The notes beneath the pieces are model-generated. The model did no database searches, had not been told where the DNA came from, and saw nothing but the letters and a program-made list of their open reading frames with translations. This document shows, in pieces, positions 50,404 to 60,254 of a stretch of 64,000 nucleotides of DNA (positions are counted from its first letter, which is position 1; each line of letters begins with the position of its first letter). This DNA is from Bacteroidales bacterium Bact_11 (GTDB lineage Bacteria; Bacteroidota; Bacteroidia; Bacteroidales; UBA932): NCBI GenBank assembly GCA_001603505.1, contig LUZC01000023.1, forward strand, positions 1 through 64,000. Reading direction: 5' to 3'. The position numbers and the translations under genes were made by a program.

Positions 50404-51834
50404 TTATCCTTGTCCTTGAGAAGGGGGAGTAATGAATCCGCTTTGCGGATCCCAGGCGGTGTGTTTGAGGGTGCGTACGAAGACCTTCCCGAAGCTCCTG
50501 ACGTACAGTTGGCGGCCAGTGAAGCAGAGGGTGTCGATACGGCGGGATGGGAGCGTCAGGATGGCGCGCACGCGGCCGTTCTGGTCGCAGACCTGCACGC
50601 CGAAGGGCGTGGCCACGTAAAGGTTGCCCAGCGTGTCGAAGGCCATGTCCTTCGCGATGGCACCGTCAAGGGTATGATTGTCGGGATTATGGAGCCAGTA
50701 GAACTGCTCGGTGGCGGAACGCTGGCCATGCGGCTCCACCAACGAACACAGCAGCCAGTTTGAATGGTCTTGCGCCGAGACTTCCAGTTTACCGGAAGGA
50801 TACAGGAGCGTGGTGACGGGATGATCCAGCCGCTCGCAGACGGCTTTCGGCAGATCCTTCGACGCGATTTCCTGCCAGCCCGCTTCGCGGTCTTTCCCAG
50901 TGCCGAGCAGGGACTGCAGCATGTCGTTGCGCGACTCGCCGGTTACGACGGGCGCCGGCCAACCCTTCCAGAGCCAGCGCATCGCATCGGGGAACATCTT
51001 GGTGCCGTGCCAGATGCTGTGGCCGCCGCGGTCCCAGTGCGCGATCTCCTCGTAGCCCGCGAAATCGAGCGCCGATTCCATCAGCAGGTTCTGCTCCCAC
51101 CATTCTCCGAAAAGGGGATTCCAGGCGTCCTTCATGCCATCCTGCAAGAAGATGCGCAGGGGCTTGGGTTCGCATTTGCGGATGTAGGCCGGGTAGTCGT
51201 TGCCGCCGCGCATCGCGACATATGTTCCCACGGAACTGTACACGCGGTGGAACAGGTCGGGACGCTCCCAGGCAGCCGTGAAGGCGGCGATGCCGCTGCT
51301 GCTGGCGCCCGTGATGGCCCGGTCGTCCGGGTTGTGCGACAGGCGCACGGGGCGGCCGTCGGGCGTGACGAGTGTCTCGACCATCGGCAGGATTTCAGTC
51401 TCGAGGAAGCGGGCGAAGGTCCCGTCGGTGCGGTCGAATTCGTTGCTGCGGTTGTAGCGCAGCACGTTGCCCTCGGCGTCGTACGAGACGCCCGGCTGCA
51501 CGAATACCCCGATGGTCACGGGCATCTCGCCGCTGGCGATGAGGTTGTCCATCACGGTGGTGGCATTGAACAGGATGCCGTCGAGGCCCACGAGCAGGCA
51601 AGCCGGTGTGGTTCCGTCGTATTGCAGAGGGACATAGACCTTCCACTCACGTCGAGTCTCGGGATAGATCTTCGAGTCGCCCCATTCACCTTTGAGGATG
51701 ATCCCCTGCAGGGAATCGGCCACGGGCTTGAAGGCCGGGTCGTCCGGATACTGCGCATTGTGCCGCAGTTCCTGCGCCTCTGCGCCTGCGACGGCCAGGA
51801 GTACCGTCCATACGAAAACGATAAGTCTTTTCAT
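50404..51834 (-). CDS. Secreted CE1-like esterase fused to C-terminal SMP-30/gluconolactonase-like segment
   Basis: Signal peptide (MKRLIVFVWTVLLAVAGAEA); ITGASSSGIAAFTAAWERPDLF esterase elbow; C-terminal DGAIAKDMAFDTLGNLYVATPFGVQVCDQNGRV beta-propeller-like segment. Confidence 0.75.
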   Translation of the reverse strand: MKRLIVFVWTVLLAVAGAEAQELRHNAQYPDDPAFKPVADSLQGIILKGEWGDSKIYPETRREWKVYVPLQYDGTTPACLLVGLDGILFNATTVMDNLIASGEMPVTIGVFVQPGVSYDAEGNVLRYNRSNEFDRTDGTFARFLETEILPMVETLVTPDGRPVRLSHNPDDRAITGASSSGIAAFTAAWERPDLFHRVYSSVGTYVAMRGGNDYPAYIRKCEPKPLRIFLQDGMKDAWNPLFGEWWEQNLLMESALDFAGYEEIAHWDRGGHSIWHGTKMFPDAMRWLWKGWPAPVVTGESRNDMLQSLLGTGKDREAGWQEIASKDLPKAVCERLDHPVTTLLYPSGKLEVSAQDHSNWLLCSLVEPHGQRSATEQFYWLHNPDNHTLDGAIAKDMAFDTLGNLYVATPFGVQVCDQNGRVRAILTLPSRRIDTLCFTGRQLYVRSFGKVFVRTLKHTAWDPQSGFITPPSQGQG

Positions 51835-51839
51835 GCTTC

Positions 51840-54629
51840 TCATTTGTTTGGGGCGCTTTCTTCGCGAAGCGCGCGCCCGGTCCAGGTGTCGGCCTTCGCC
51901 AGCTCTTCGGGTGTACCCTCGAAGACCACCTGTCCGCCTTCGGCGCCTGCGTCGGGCCCCAGGTCGATTATCCAGTCGGCGGCGCGGATCACGTCGAGGT
52001 TGTGTTCCACCACGAGGATGGAATGTCCCCGGTCGACCAGCGCTCCGAAAGCTTTCAACAGTTTTTCAATGTCGTGGAAATGCAGGCCCGTGGTGGGCTC
52101 GTCGAACACGAAGAGGATGGATCCCTTCGTGTCGAAATCCTTGCCCAGAAACGAGGCGAGCTTGATGCGCTGGCTCTCGCCGCCGCTGAGGGAACTGCTG
52201 CTTTGGCCGAGGCTGATGTAGGAAAGCCCCACGTCCATCAGCGGCTGCAGCCGTTCGGCAATGCGGCGTGCCATCGGATCGTCCTGGCTCCCAAAGAAGG
52301 CGATAGCCTCTTCCACACTCATGCCGAGCACGTCGCTGATGTTCTTTCCCTGGTATCGCACTTCCAGGATGTCGCTCTGGAAACGCTTGCCGCCGCAGGT
52401 CTCGCACACCATCTCCACGTCGGCCATGAACTGCATGGGGATGTGGATCACGCCTTCGCCCAGACACTCAGGACAACGGCCGCCATCGATGTTGAACGAA
52501 AAATGCGAGTGTCCGTAGCCATTGATCTTCGCGTAGGGCTGCTCCGAGAACAGCCGGCGGATGTCATCGTACACCTTCAGGTAGGTCACGGGATTGGAGC
52601 GGGTGCTCTTGCCGATGGGATTCTGGTCGATATATTCCACAGAGGCGATCTTGCCAAGGTCGCCCCGGAGTTCCTTGAAGATACCCGGCTTGTTGCCGAT
52701 CTGGTTGAGGTGGCGGTATAGCGCCGGATAGAGGATGTCGCCCACCAGGGAACTCTTGCCGCTGCCGCTCACGCCCGTCACCACGGTCAGGCAGCGGAGC
52801 GGGAACCGTACCGTGATGCCTTTCAGGTTGTTCTCCCGGGCGCCGACAACCTCGACGGCATATTTCCAGGAGCGTTTCTTTTTCGGCAAGGGAATCTGCC
52901 GCACTCCCGAAAGATAATCGAGGGTCAGGGAATGCGCTCCTTCCCGGAGGCCTTCCGCGATACTGCCCTGGAAAACCACTTTCCCGCCGTTCTTGCCTGC
53001 CAGCGGACCAATGTCGATGAGCTGGTCGGCCGCCTCAATGATATGGCGGTCGTGTTCCACCACGATTACGGTATTGCCCAGGTCGCGCAGGCGCAGCAAC
53101 ACGCCGATCAGGCGCTGCGTGTCGCGCTCGTGGAGGCCGATGCTGGGTTCATCGAGAATGTACATTGAACCCACCAGGTTGTTGCCCAGCGAACTGACCA
53201 GGTTGATGCGCTGGCTCTCGCCGCCGCTGAGCGTGTTGGAGGCACGGCTCAAAGTGAGGTAGGAGAGTCCTACGTCGCAGATGTATTTCAACCGGGAGCG
53301 AATCTCTCGCAGCGGACGTTCCGCAACCGTGCGGTCGTAGTCGTCGAGTTCGAGCAGGTCGAAAAAACCGGCCAGCTCGCCAATCGGCATCGTCATGAGT
53401 TCGTGGATGTTGCGGCCGCCCACCTTCACGTATAGCGCTTCCGGCCGGAGCCGGGATCCGCCGCAGGTGTGGCAGGTGGTTTTCCCGGAATAGCGGCTCA
53501 TCATATACCTGTACTGCACTTTGTAGCGCTGGCTCTCCACCCATTTGAAAAACGGGGTGATGCCGGTGAAGCACTCGTTGCCGTCCCACAACATCTTTTT
53601 CTGCGTTTCCGTCAGTTCGATGTAGGGCTTGTGGATGGGGAAGTCGCACTTGTAGGCATTGAGGACCAGTTCGTCGTTGAGCTGTTTCATCAGTTCGCCT
53701 CGCCAGCAGGCCACGGCACCCTGGTAGATGCTTAAGGTCGGATCGGGGATGACAAGGCTTTCATCGATACCGATGGTCTTGCCGTAACCGCCGCAGACCG
53801 GGCAGGCGCCCAGCGGACTGTTGTAGCTGAACAGGTGCTCCGTTGGCTTTTCAAATTGGATACCGTCGGCTTCGAAAAGACTGGAAAAGCTGCGCGCTCC
53901 CGCCTTTTCATTCCAGATGCACAAACAACCGCTGCCTGTGGCGAAAGCCGTCTGCACGGAGTCGAGTGCGCGGCTCACGGTGTCTTCGTCGTCATCGACG
54001 GTAAGCCGGTCCACCAGCAGCAGCCACTCTTCGGAAAACTCCTCGATGTGCTGCAGCGCCGCTTCCATCTTGGCGATGCGCCCGTCGCGGGTGGCCAGGC
54101 GCGTAAAGCCTTCTTCCTTGAGATTCAGGAGTTTTTCGACCTTCCCGTCGTCGCTCCAGTGGATGTCGGCCAGCACCAGTGCCGTGGTGCCTTTTTCCAG
54201 CGACACCAGATAGTCCACCACGTTCTTGGCCGTGTCGCAGCGGACTTCTTGGCCCGAGACGGGGGAATAGGTCTTGCCGATGCGGGCAAACAGCAATCGC
54301 AGGTGGTCGTAGATTTCGGTGGTGGTGCCGACCGTGGAGCGGGGATTGCGGGTGTTGACCTTCTGCTGGATGGCGATGGCAGGCGGGATACCGGAAATAA
54401 AATCGACGTCGGGCTTGCTCATCCGTCCAAGGAACTGGCGTGCGAAAGCCGAGAGGCTCTCCGCAAACCGCCGTTGCCCTTCGGCGAACAGTGTGTCGAA
54501 AGCGAGCGAACTCTTTCCGCTGCCGGAAATGCCGGTAATCACCACCAGTTTCCCGAGCGGAATGTCCAGGTCGATGTTCTGCAGATTGTTAACCCTGGCG
54601 CCTCTTATGTGGATCTGTTTTTTCTCCAT
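51840..54629 (-). CDS. uvrA: Excinuclease ABC subunit A
   Basis: Start trimmed to MEKKQIHIRGARVNNLQNIDLDIP; GISGSGKSSLAFDTLFAEGQRR, two LSGGESQRI signatures. Confidence 0.95.
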   Translation of the reverse strand: MEKKQIHIRGARVNNLQNIDLDIPLGKLVVITGISGSGKSSLAFDTLFAEGQRRFAESLSAFARQFLGRMSKPDVDFISGIPPAIAIQQKVNTRNPRSTVGTTTEIYDHLRLLFARIGKTYSPVSGQEVRCDTAKNVVDYLVSLEKGTTALVLADIHWSDDGKVEKLLNLKEEGFTRLATRDGRIAKMEAALQHIEEFSEEWLLLVDRLTVDDDEDTVSRALDSVQTAFATGSGCLCIWNEKAGARSFSSLFEADGIQFEKPTEHLFSYNSPLGACPVCGGYGKTIGIDESLVIPDPTLSIYQGAVACWRGELMKQLNDELVLNAYKCDFPIHKPYIELTETQKKMLWDGNECFTGITPFFKWVESQRYKVQYRYMMSRYSGKTTCHTCGGSRLRPEALYVKVGGRNIHELMTMPIGELAGFFDLLELDDYDRTVAERPLREIRSRLKYICDVGLSYLTLSRASNTLSGGESQRINLVSSLGNNLVGSMYILDEPSIGLHERDTQRLIGVLLRLRDLGNTVIVVEHDRHIIEAADQLIDIGPLAGKNGGKVVFQGSIAEGLREGAHSLTLDYLSGVRQIPLPKKKRSWKYAVEVVGARENNLKGITVRFPLRCLTVVTGVSGSGKSSLVGDILYPALYRHLNQIGNKPGIFKELRGDLGKIASVEYIDQNPIGKSTRSNPVTYLKVYDDIRRLFSEQPYAKINGYGHSHFSFNIDGGRCPECLGEGVIHIPMQFMADVEMVCETCGGKRFQSDILEVRYQGKNISDVLGMSVEEAIAFFGSQDDPMARRIAERLQPLMDVGLSYISLGQSSSSLSGGESQRIKLASFLGKDFDTKGSILFVFDEPTTGLHFHDIEKLLKAFGALVDRGHSILVVEHNLDVIRAADWIIDLGPDAGAEGGQVVFEGTPEELAKADTWTGRALREESAPNK

Positions 54630-56559
54630 CTTTCTGTCGGGGTTTCCAGCGAACTTCAATCACCCGGTAGGGATAGTTTCCGCGCAGTCGTGCGGCGTTG
54701 GGACAATTTTCACGGTGTATCTTGATGCCGTCGCGGATGGTCACGAATCCGAAGATATCGTCGCCATACGCGGGCGTGCAGCACTTGGCGGGTTTGAGGT
54801 CCACGCCCTGCAGCTTGCGGTCGATGATGAAAACGCCGCTCGCCACGTCGTTGGACACCCGTTCGGGATGATCGGTCGGTCGGGTTTCCGCCGCCGGCTC
54901 TTCCTCCATCTTGCGCAACAGGTACTCCTTGATGGCCGCCACGTCGAACTGTCCGTTCCCGATGGCGCCGAAGAATTCGTTGAGATTGCTGAATTTGTTG
55001 CGCTTGGCCAGGCCGAACAATTCAGAATCGGTAATGACAAGTTTCCAGTTCTTCAGCCGTCGGGCCAGCAGTTCCTTGCCGACCTTCGCCCGGGCATGTT
55101 CCTCTTCCTTGAGTTTCTGTTTGATTTTGCTGCGGGCTTTCGACGACACCACGAAGTTCAGCCAGTCGGCCGTGGGCTTCTGGTTCTTGCTGCTGATGAT
55201 TTCCACCACGTCGCCGGTATGGAGTTTCTCACGGATGGAGCACATCTTGCCGTTGACGCGGGCCCCGGTGCAGCGCAGGCCCAGGTTCGAATGGATCTCG
55301 AACGCGAAGTCGAGCACGGTACTGCCGGCGTGTAACTGGCGCAGGTCTCCGGTCGGTGTATAAACCAGCAGTTCTTCCAGCGCGATGGAGGCGTGCTCAT
55401 ATTTCTCCTCCTCGTCGCTCTGCATCAGGCCTCGGACCTTGTTGAGCCAGTCGGTAAGGTGGTCGCTGCCTCCCTTGATGCCTTTGTACGACCAATGGGC
55501 CGCGCCGCCCTGTTCCGCCACGTAGTCCATCCGAGTGGTACGGATCTGCACTTCCACGGGGATGCCTTCCTTGGTCTGTACGGTGGTGTGGAGTGATTCG
55601 TAGCCGTTGTCCCTGGGCTTGGAGATCCAATCGCGCAGGCGTTTGGTGTCCGGCTCATATTCTTCGGTCACCAGCGAATAGACTTTCCAGCAGAGCGCCT
55701 CTTCGGCGGCGTGGTCGCCGTCGCACTCGATGATGAAGCGCATGGCGAACAGGTCGTACACCTTGTCGAAACCGATGTGCTGGACCTGCATCTTCTTCCA
55801 GATGGAGTAAGGGCTCTTGGTCCGGGCCTTGAGCGTATAGCGGATGCCTTCGCGGTCGAGCTTGTCCTTGAGGGGATTGACGAAATTCCGTACGAGCGCT
55901 TCCCGCTGCGGCTCGGTGTCCTTGATCTTCCGGACGATCTCCTTGTATCGTTCCGGTTCGGTGTATTTCAGGAAGATGTCTTCCAGCTCGCTCTTGATAT
56001 GGTACAGGCCGAGCTGATGGGCAAGCGGAATGTAGAGCATCATGGTCTCCATCAGCTTCTTGGTGCGTTTGGCCGGCGACATGATGTTGATGCTGCGCAT
56101 CACTTCCAGCCGGTCGGCGAGCTTGATGAGGATCACGCGCGGATCGGTGGAGTAGGAGATGATGAGCTTGCGGTAGCGCTCCTCGTCAAGGTTGGCGTCC
56201 TGCAGCTGGATGGTGGAAATATTGTTGAGGCCTTCCACGATCTCGAGGATGTCCTTGGGGTATTCGGCGCGGAACGATTCAAGCAGCGGCGTCTTGTTGA
56301 GGTCCGCCTCGCGGCTGCATTGGAAGCGGTTGGCTTCGTGGAGCAGGATGGCCGTGGCAGCATCGGCGCGCAGGCCGACCTCCTTGCAGACGATATGGGC
56401 TACAGCGACGGGATGCTCGATGAAAGGATGGCTGTTGCTGCGCATCTTCCCGTCAAGGGCTTCCCGGGCGGCTTCGTAGGCCGAGAGTACCATCTTTTTC
56501 TCACTGTCGTGAAAGTCGGACAGGATTTCCTGGAGTTTCTTGGGCATCGTCGGTTTCAT
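54589..56559 (-). CDS. RelA/SpoT homologue (RSH) (p)ppGpp synthetase-like protein with degenerate HD hydrolase site
   Basis: HPFIEHPVAVAHIV; ILIKLADRLEVMRSI; SPYSIWKKMQ; RDWISKPRDNGYESLHTTV; GAAHWSYK; TGS region. No C-terminal ACT domain visible. Confidence 0.9.
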   Translation of the reverse strand: MKPTMPKKLQEILSDFHDSEKKMVLSAYEAAREALDGKMRSNSHPFIEHPVAVAHIVCKEVGLRADAATAILLHEANRFQCSREADLNKTPLLESFRAEYPKDILEIVEGLNNISTIQLQDANLDEERYRKLIISYSTDPRVILIKLADRLEVMRSINIMSPAKRTKKLMETMMLYIPLAHQLGLYHIKSELEDIFLKYTEPERYKEIVRKIKDTEPQREALVRNFVNPLKDKLDREGIRYTLKARTKSPYSIWKKMQVQHIGFDKVYDLFAMRFIIECDGDHAAEEALCWKVYSLVTEEYEPDTKRLRDWISKPRDNGYESLHTTVQTKEGIPVEVQIRTTRMDYVAEQGGAAHWSYKGIKGGSDHLTDWLNKVRGLMQSDEEEKYEHASIALEELLVYTPTGDLRQLHAGSTVLDFAFEIHSNLGLRCTGARVNGKMCSIREKLHTGDVVEIISSKNQKPTADWLNFVVSSKARSKIKQKLKEEEHARAKVGKELLARRLKNWKLVITDSELFGLAKRNKFSNLNEFFGAIGNGQFDVAAIKEYLLRKMEEEPAAETRPTDHPERVSNDVASGVFIIDRKLQGVDLKPAKCCTPAYGDDIFGFVTIRDGIKIHRENCPNAARLRGNYPYRVIEVRWKPRQKDGEKTDPHKRRQG

Positions 56560-56563
56560 GGCG

Positions 56564-58564
56564 TTATCTCCTTCCAGCTAGGGTTTCGAGGGCTTTCATT
56601 TCGTCGCGCCAGCGGGCGGCGGCGGGGAAGTCGAGCCGGGCGGCGGCTTCTTCCATCTGTTTCCGCGCCGACTCGATGGATGCCTTCAGTTCGGCGGGCG
56701 ACATCCGGGCGACAATGGGGTCTTCTTTCAGATAGCGTACCTTGGTGTCGATCGTTTCGCTGTAGGCGCGCGGTGCCTTCATGGCGCTGCGGGCTGCGGA
56801 ACCCACCTGCCTGGGCACGATACCGTGTTCTTTGTTGTAGGCCATCTGCTTGGCCCGGCGGCGGTTGGTGCCGTCGATGGTGGCCTGCATTGATTCGGTG
56901 ATCTTGTCGGCATACATGATAACGCGGCCGTTGACGTTGCGGGCGGCGCGACCGGCCGTCTGGGTGAGGCTGCGGTCGGAGCGCAGGAAGCCTTCCTTGT
57001 CGGCGTCGAGGATGGCCACGAGCGACACGGTGGGCAGGTCGAGCCCCTCGCGCAACAGGTTCACACCGACCAGCACGTCGAAGCGCCCCGCCTTGAAATC
57101 GTCGAGAATCTCCACGCGTTCGAGTGTGTCCACGTCGGAGTGGATATAGCGCGTGCGGACGTCCATCCGCGAGAGGTATTTCTCCAGTTCCTCGGCCATC
57201 CGCTTGGTGAGCGTGGTAACGAGCACCCGTTCGTCTTTCTCGGCCCGAACCTGGATTTCTTCCAACAGGTCGTCGATCTGGTTTTCGATGGGACGCACCT
57301 CAATGGGCGGATCGAGCAGGCCCGTGGGCCGTACCACCTGTTCCACGACCACGCCGCCGCACTGCTCCAGTTCGTAATCGCCCGGAGTGGCACTCACGAA
57401 GAGGCGCTGGCCCACCAGTGCCTCGAATTCGTCGAAGCGCAGCGGCCGGTTATCGGCGGCCGCCGGCAGCCGGAATCCGTATTCAATCAAAGTCTGTTTG
57501 CGGCTGCGGTCGCCGCCCGACATGGCCCGGATCTGCGGCACGGTGACATGGCTCTCGTCGATGAAGGTCAAGAAGTCGTCGGGGAAGTAGTCGAGCAGGC
57601 AGAAGGGCCGCATGCCCGCACTGCGTCCGTCGAAGTAGCGCGAGTAGTTCTCGATGCCTGGGCAGTAACCTACTTCCTTGATCATCTCCAGATCGTATTC
57701 CACGCGGGCCTTGAGCCGTTTGGCTTCCAGGTGCTTGCCGATCTCTTCAAAGTAGGCGCACTGGGCCATCATGTCGTCCTGGATGGTGGCGATGGCGCTG
57801 CGGGTGCGTTCCTTGCTGGTAACGAAGTTGTTGGCCGGGTAGATGGCGATTTCACTGAGGAATTCCAGCGTGGCACCGCTCACGGGGTCGATCATTTCGA
57901 TGGTTTCGACTTCGTCGCCGAAAAAGACAACGCGGCAGCCGTAGTCACCGTAGGCCAGGTGGATGTCGATGCTGTCGCCCTTTACGCGGAAGGTGCCGCG
58001 TTTGAATTCGGCTTCGTTGCGGGAGTAGAGGGCATCGACCAGGCTGTAGAGGAATTTCTGCCGGCTGAGTTTCTGGCCGGTGGCCACGTGGACGGTGGTT
58101 TCGTGGAAGTCGTCGGGGTTGCCGATGCCGTAGAGGCACGACACCGAAGAGACGACGATGATGTCGCGGCGGCCGGAGAGGAGTGCCGATGAAGCACTGA
58201 GGCGCAGTTTTTCGATTTCGTCGTTGATGCTGAGGTCTTTCTCGATGTAGGTGTCGGTGGTCGGCAGGTAGGCCTCGGGCTGGTAGTAGTCGTAGTACGA
58301 CACGAAGTATTCGACGAGGTTCTTGGGGAAGAAGCTCTTGAATTCGCTGTAGAGTTGGGCCGCGAGGGTTTTGTTGTGGCTGAGTATGAGCGTAGGACGG
58401 TTGAGCTGGGCGATGACGCCGGCCATGGTGAAGGTTTTCCCCGAGCCGGTCACGCCCATGAGCGTGGTGGCGGGGTTGCCTTCCCGGATGGAGGCCACGA
58501 TCTGCCGGATGGCTTCCGGCTGGTCTCCCGTGGGCTGGTACGGCGCTGTCAGTTCAAAGTCCAT
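56564..58564 (-). CDS. uvrB: Excinuclease ABC subunit B
   Basis: GVTGSGKTFTMAGVIA, YYDYYQPEAYLPTTDTYIEKD, DLPTVSLVAILDADKEGFLRSDRSLTQTAGRAARN. Confidence 0.97.
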   Translation of the reverse strand: MDFELTAPYQPTGDQPEAIRQIVASIREGNPATTLMGVTGSGKTFTMAGVIAQLNRPTLILSHNKTLAAQLYSEFKSFFPKNLVEYFVSYYDYYQPEAYLPTTDTYIEKDLSINDEIEKLRLSASSALLSGRRDIIVVSSVSCLYGIGNPDDFHETTVHVATGQKLSRQKFLYSLVDALYSRNEAEFKRGTFRVKGDSIDIHLAYGDYGCRVVFFGDEVETIEMIDPVSGATLEFLSEIAIYPANNFVTSKERTRSAIATIQDDMMAQCAYFEEIGKHLEAKRLKARVEYDLEMIKEVGYCPGIENYSRYFDGRSAGMRPFCLLDYFPDDFLTFIDESHVTVPQIRAMSGGDRSRKQTLIEYGFRLPAAADNRPLRFDEFEALVGQRLFVSATPGDYELEQCGGVVVEQVVRPTGLLDPPIEVRPIENQIDDLLEEIQVRAEKDERVLVTTLTKRMAEELEKYLSRMDVRTRYIHSDVDTLERVEILDDFKAGRFDVLVGVNLLREGLDLPTVSLVAILDADKEGFLRSDRSLTQTAGRAARNVNGRVIMYADKITESMQATIDGTNRRRAKQMAYNKEHGIVPRQVGSAARSAMKAPRAYSETIDTKVRYLKEDPIVARMSPAELKASIESARKQMEEAAARLDFPAAARWRDEMKALETLAGRR

Positions 58565-58575
58565 GTCATTCCGTC

Positions 58576-58628
58576 ATGCCCGGCTTGACCGGGTATCTCG
58601 CTTGTGCTTTGCGCAGTATCGCACAAGC
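58576..58628. repeat. Two tandem inverted repeats in uvrB/amidase intergenic region
   Basis: ATGCCCGG-CTTGA-CCGGGTAT (one G-T) followed by GCTTGTGC-N13-GCACAAGC. Confidence 0.6.
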
Positions 58629-58641
58629 TCAAAACTATCGT

Positions 58642-60126
58642 TTATTTCTTCTTCTTACTATTCGTTTTTACCCCGTTCGCGTCGGCGACCTTCTGGAGAT
58701 AGTCTTCAAGGCCGGCGACGATCTTTTCAGCAATCTTCTTATGGTTGGCCGGGTCGGCGAGCATTTCTTCGTCGGGGAGGCTGCTCATGAAGAGGCATTC
58801 GACCAGCGCGTTGGGATACTCGGTCGGCATGTTCAGCGAGAAGTTGAAATTGCCCGTCAGACCATAGCAGGGTACGTCGAGTTCGAGCATGTGTTTCAAC
58901 AGCGTTGCCGCCAGTTCGCGGTTGACGATATGCTTGTAGTAGGTGCTGGTTCCCATCGGCACGAGGGGTGAGCCGCCGGCATTGTTGTGGATCGACAGCA
59001 TCAGGTCGATGTCGGCCTCGCGGAAAATCTTCTTGCGCTCGGTCATCGTCATCGCTGAATCGTCGGTGCGGCTGATCACCACCGTAGCCCCTTTCTTCAG
59101 CAGCAGTTTCTCCAGTTCCCTGACGATGCTCAGGTTCACATCCTTTTCGTTGAGCCCCGTCGTGCTGACGGCGCCCAGCGCGCTGCCGCCGTGCCCGGCA
59201 TCAAGGCCGATCTTCAGACCTTTGAGCGAAAGGTTCTTCGGGCTGTGGCGCACCTCGATAATGAGGTTGTTGCCCTCGTAGTTCACGCGGTAGCCCCACG
59301 CGTATTTCTCCTTGAGCTTGATGACGAGGCGGAATACGTCGCTGTCCACCTGCTGCAGGTCCACGTAGTCCACCATCTCCGTTTCGTTGTATTGCGTCAC
59401 CCAGTTGCTGTTGTTCATCGCACCGAACACGTCCACGTTGATGGTGGTCGGGTCGAGTGCCGTCCAGGAGGCATAGGGGAGCTTCTCGGGGAGGGAGAGG
59501 CGGATGCGGTCGCAGTCGCCCTGGTTGGAGATGCCCATGTTGTTGGTATTCACCACGCGGCTGCTGCGGGGCGTCATCTCCACGTCCTCGGCGTGGATGT
59601 ACGCGAAGCGGCTGGCCGAGAGCTGCACCTTATAGAGTTCGCCCACCTGTCCCACGACCTTCAGCACGATGCCGGGATCGAGGAAACCCATTTTCGATCC
59701 GCCAAGGCGGTCGGAGCCCGAGCCGTACTGCAGGTAGGCGAGTTCCTTGGTCACTACGTAAAAGAGCCGGTCTTCCAACTGCGGTTCCGGCTGGGCAGCG
59801 GACGTGCTTTTGCGGTGGGTGTCGTAGTAGATGCTGAATTGCTTCGTTACGACGTCGGTGCCCTTGAAGATGGTCACGTCCACCGGGTTGTCGCCGGGCT
59901 GCAACTTGAGTTCGCGCCCGAACGTGCCGGTCTTGTAGACCTTCACCTGCACGCCGTTGATGGCGGCCAGGTTGCCCGGGTCGGTGATGCAGACTGCGTA
60001 GAACTTGCTGTTGTAGACAGTGTCTTGGCTGTAGTAGGGGGCGCGCTGGAACTTGATCTGGGCCTGGGCCTCGGTGAGCGAGAGCAGCAGCAGAACGGCG
60101 CTGAAAAGGATGCGGAGCGTTTTCAT
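58642..60126 (-). CDS. N-acetylmuramoyl-L-alanine amidase (Amidase_3)
   Basis: Signal peptide (MKTLRILFSAVLLLLSLTEAQA), IGLDAGHGGSALGAV, LSIHNNAGG, VECLFMSSLPDEEMLAD. Confidence 0.88.
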   Translation of the reverse strand: MKTLRILFSAVLLLLSLTEAQAQIKFQRAPYYSQDTVYNSKFYAVCITDPGNLAAINGVQVKVYKTGTFGRELKLQPGDNPVDVTIFKGTDVVTKQFSIYYDTHRKSTSAAQPEPQLEDRLFYVVTKELAYLQYGSGSDRLGGSKMGFLDPGIVLKVVGQVGELYKVQLSASRFAYIHAEDVEMTPRSSRVVNTNNMGISNQGDCDRIRLSLPEKLPYASWTALDPTTINVDVFGAMNNSNWVTQYNETEMVDYVDLQQVDSDVFRLVIKLKEKYAWGYRVNYEGNNLIIEVRHSPKNLSLKGLKIGLDAGHGGSALGAVSTTGLNEKDVNLSIVRELEKLLLKKGATVVISRTDDSAMTMTERKKIFREADIDLMLSIHNNAGGSPLVPMGTSTYYKHIVNRELAATLLKHMLELDVPCYGLTGNFNFSLNMPTEYPNALVECLFMSSLPDEEMLADPANHKKIAEKIVAGLEDYLQKVADANGVKTNSKKKK

Positions 60127-60225
60127 ATCGTGGTAGTTATCTCGTCCGCGCTCACGCACGCGCGCTGATACGCGAACTTACAAAGATACGAAAATATTTG
60201 ATTCTTTGGTTTGGCGAAAAATTCC

Positions 60226-60233
60226 TAACTTTG
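60226..60233 (+). promoter_or_regulatory. Putative -7 promoter element TAACTTTG upstream of PIG-L deacetylase gene
   Basis: TAnnTTTG match with TTTG at 60205-60208 (17-nt spacer). Confidence 0.45.
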
Positions 60234-60254
60234 AACTGTTGACCGAGACGTGAC

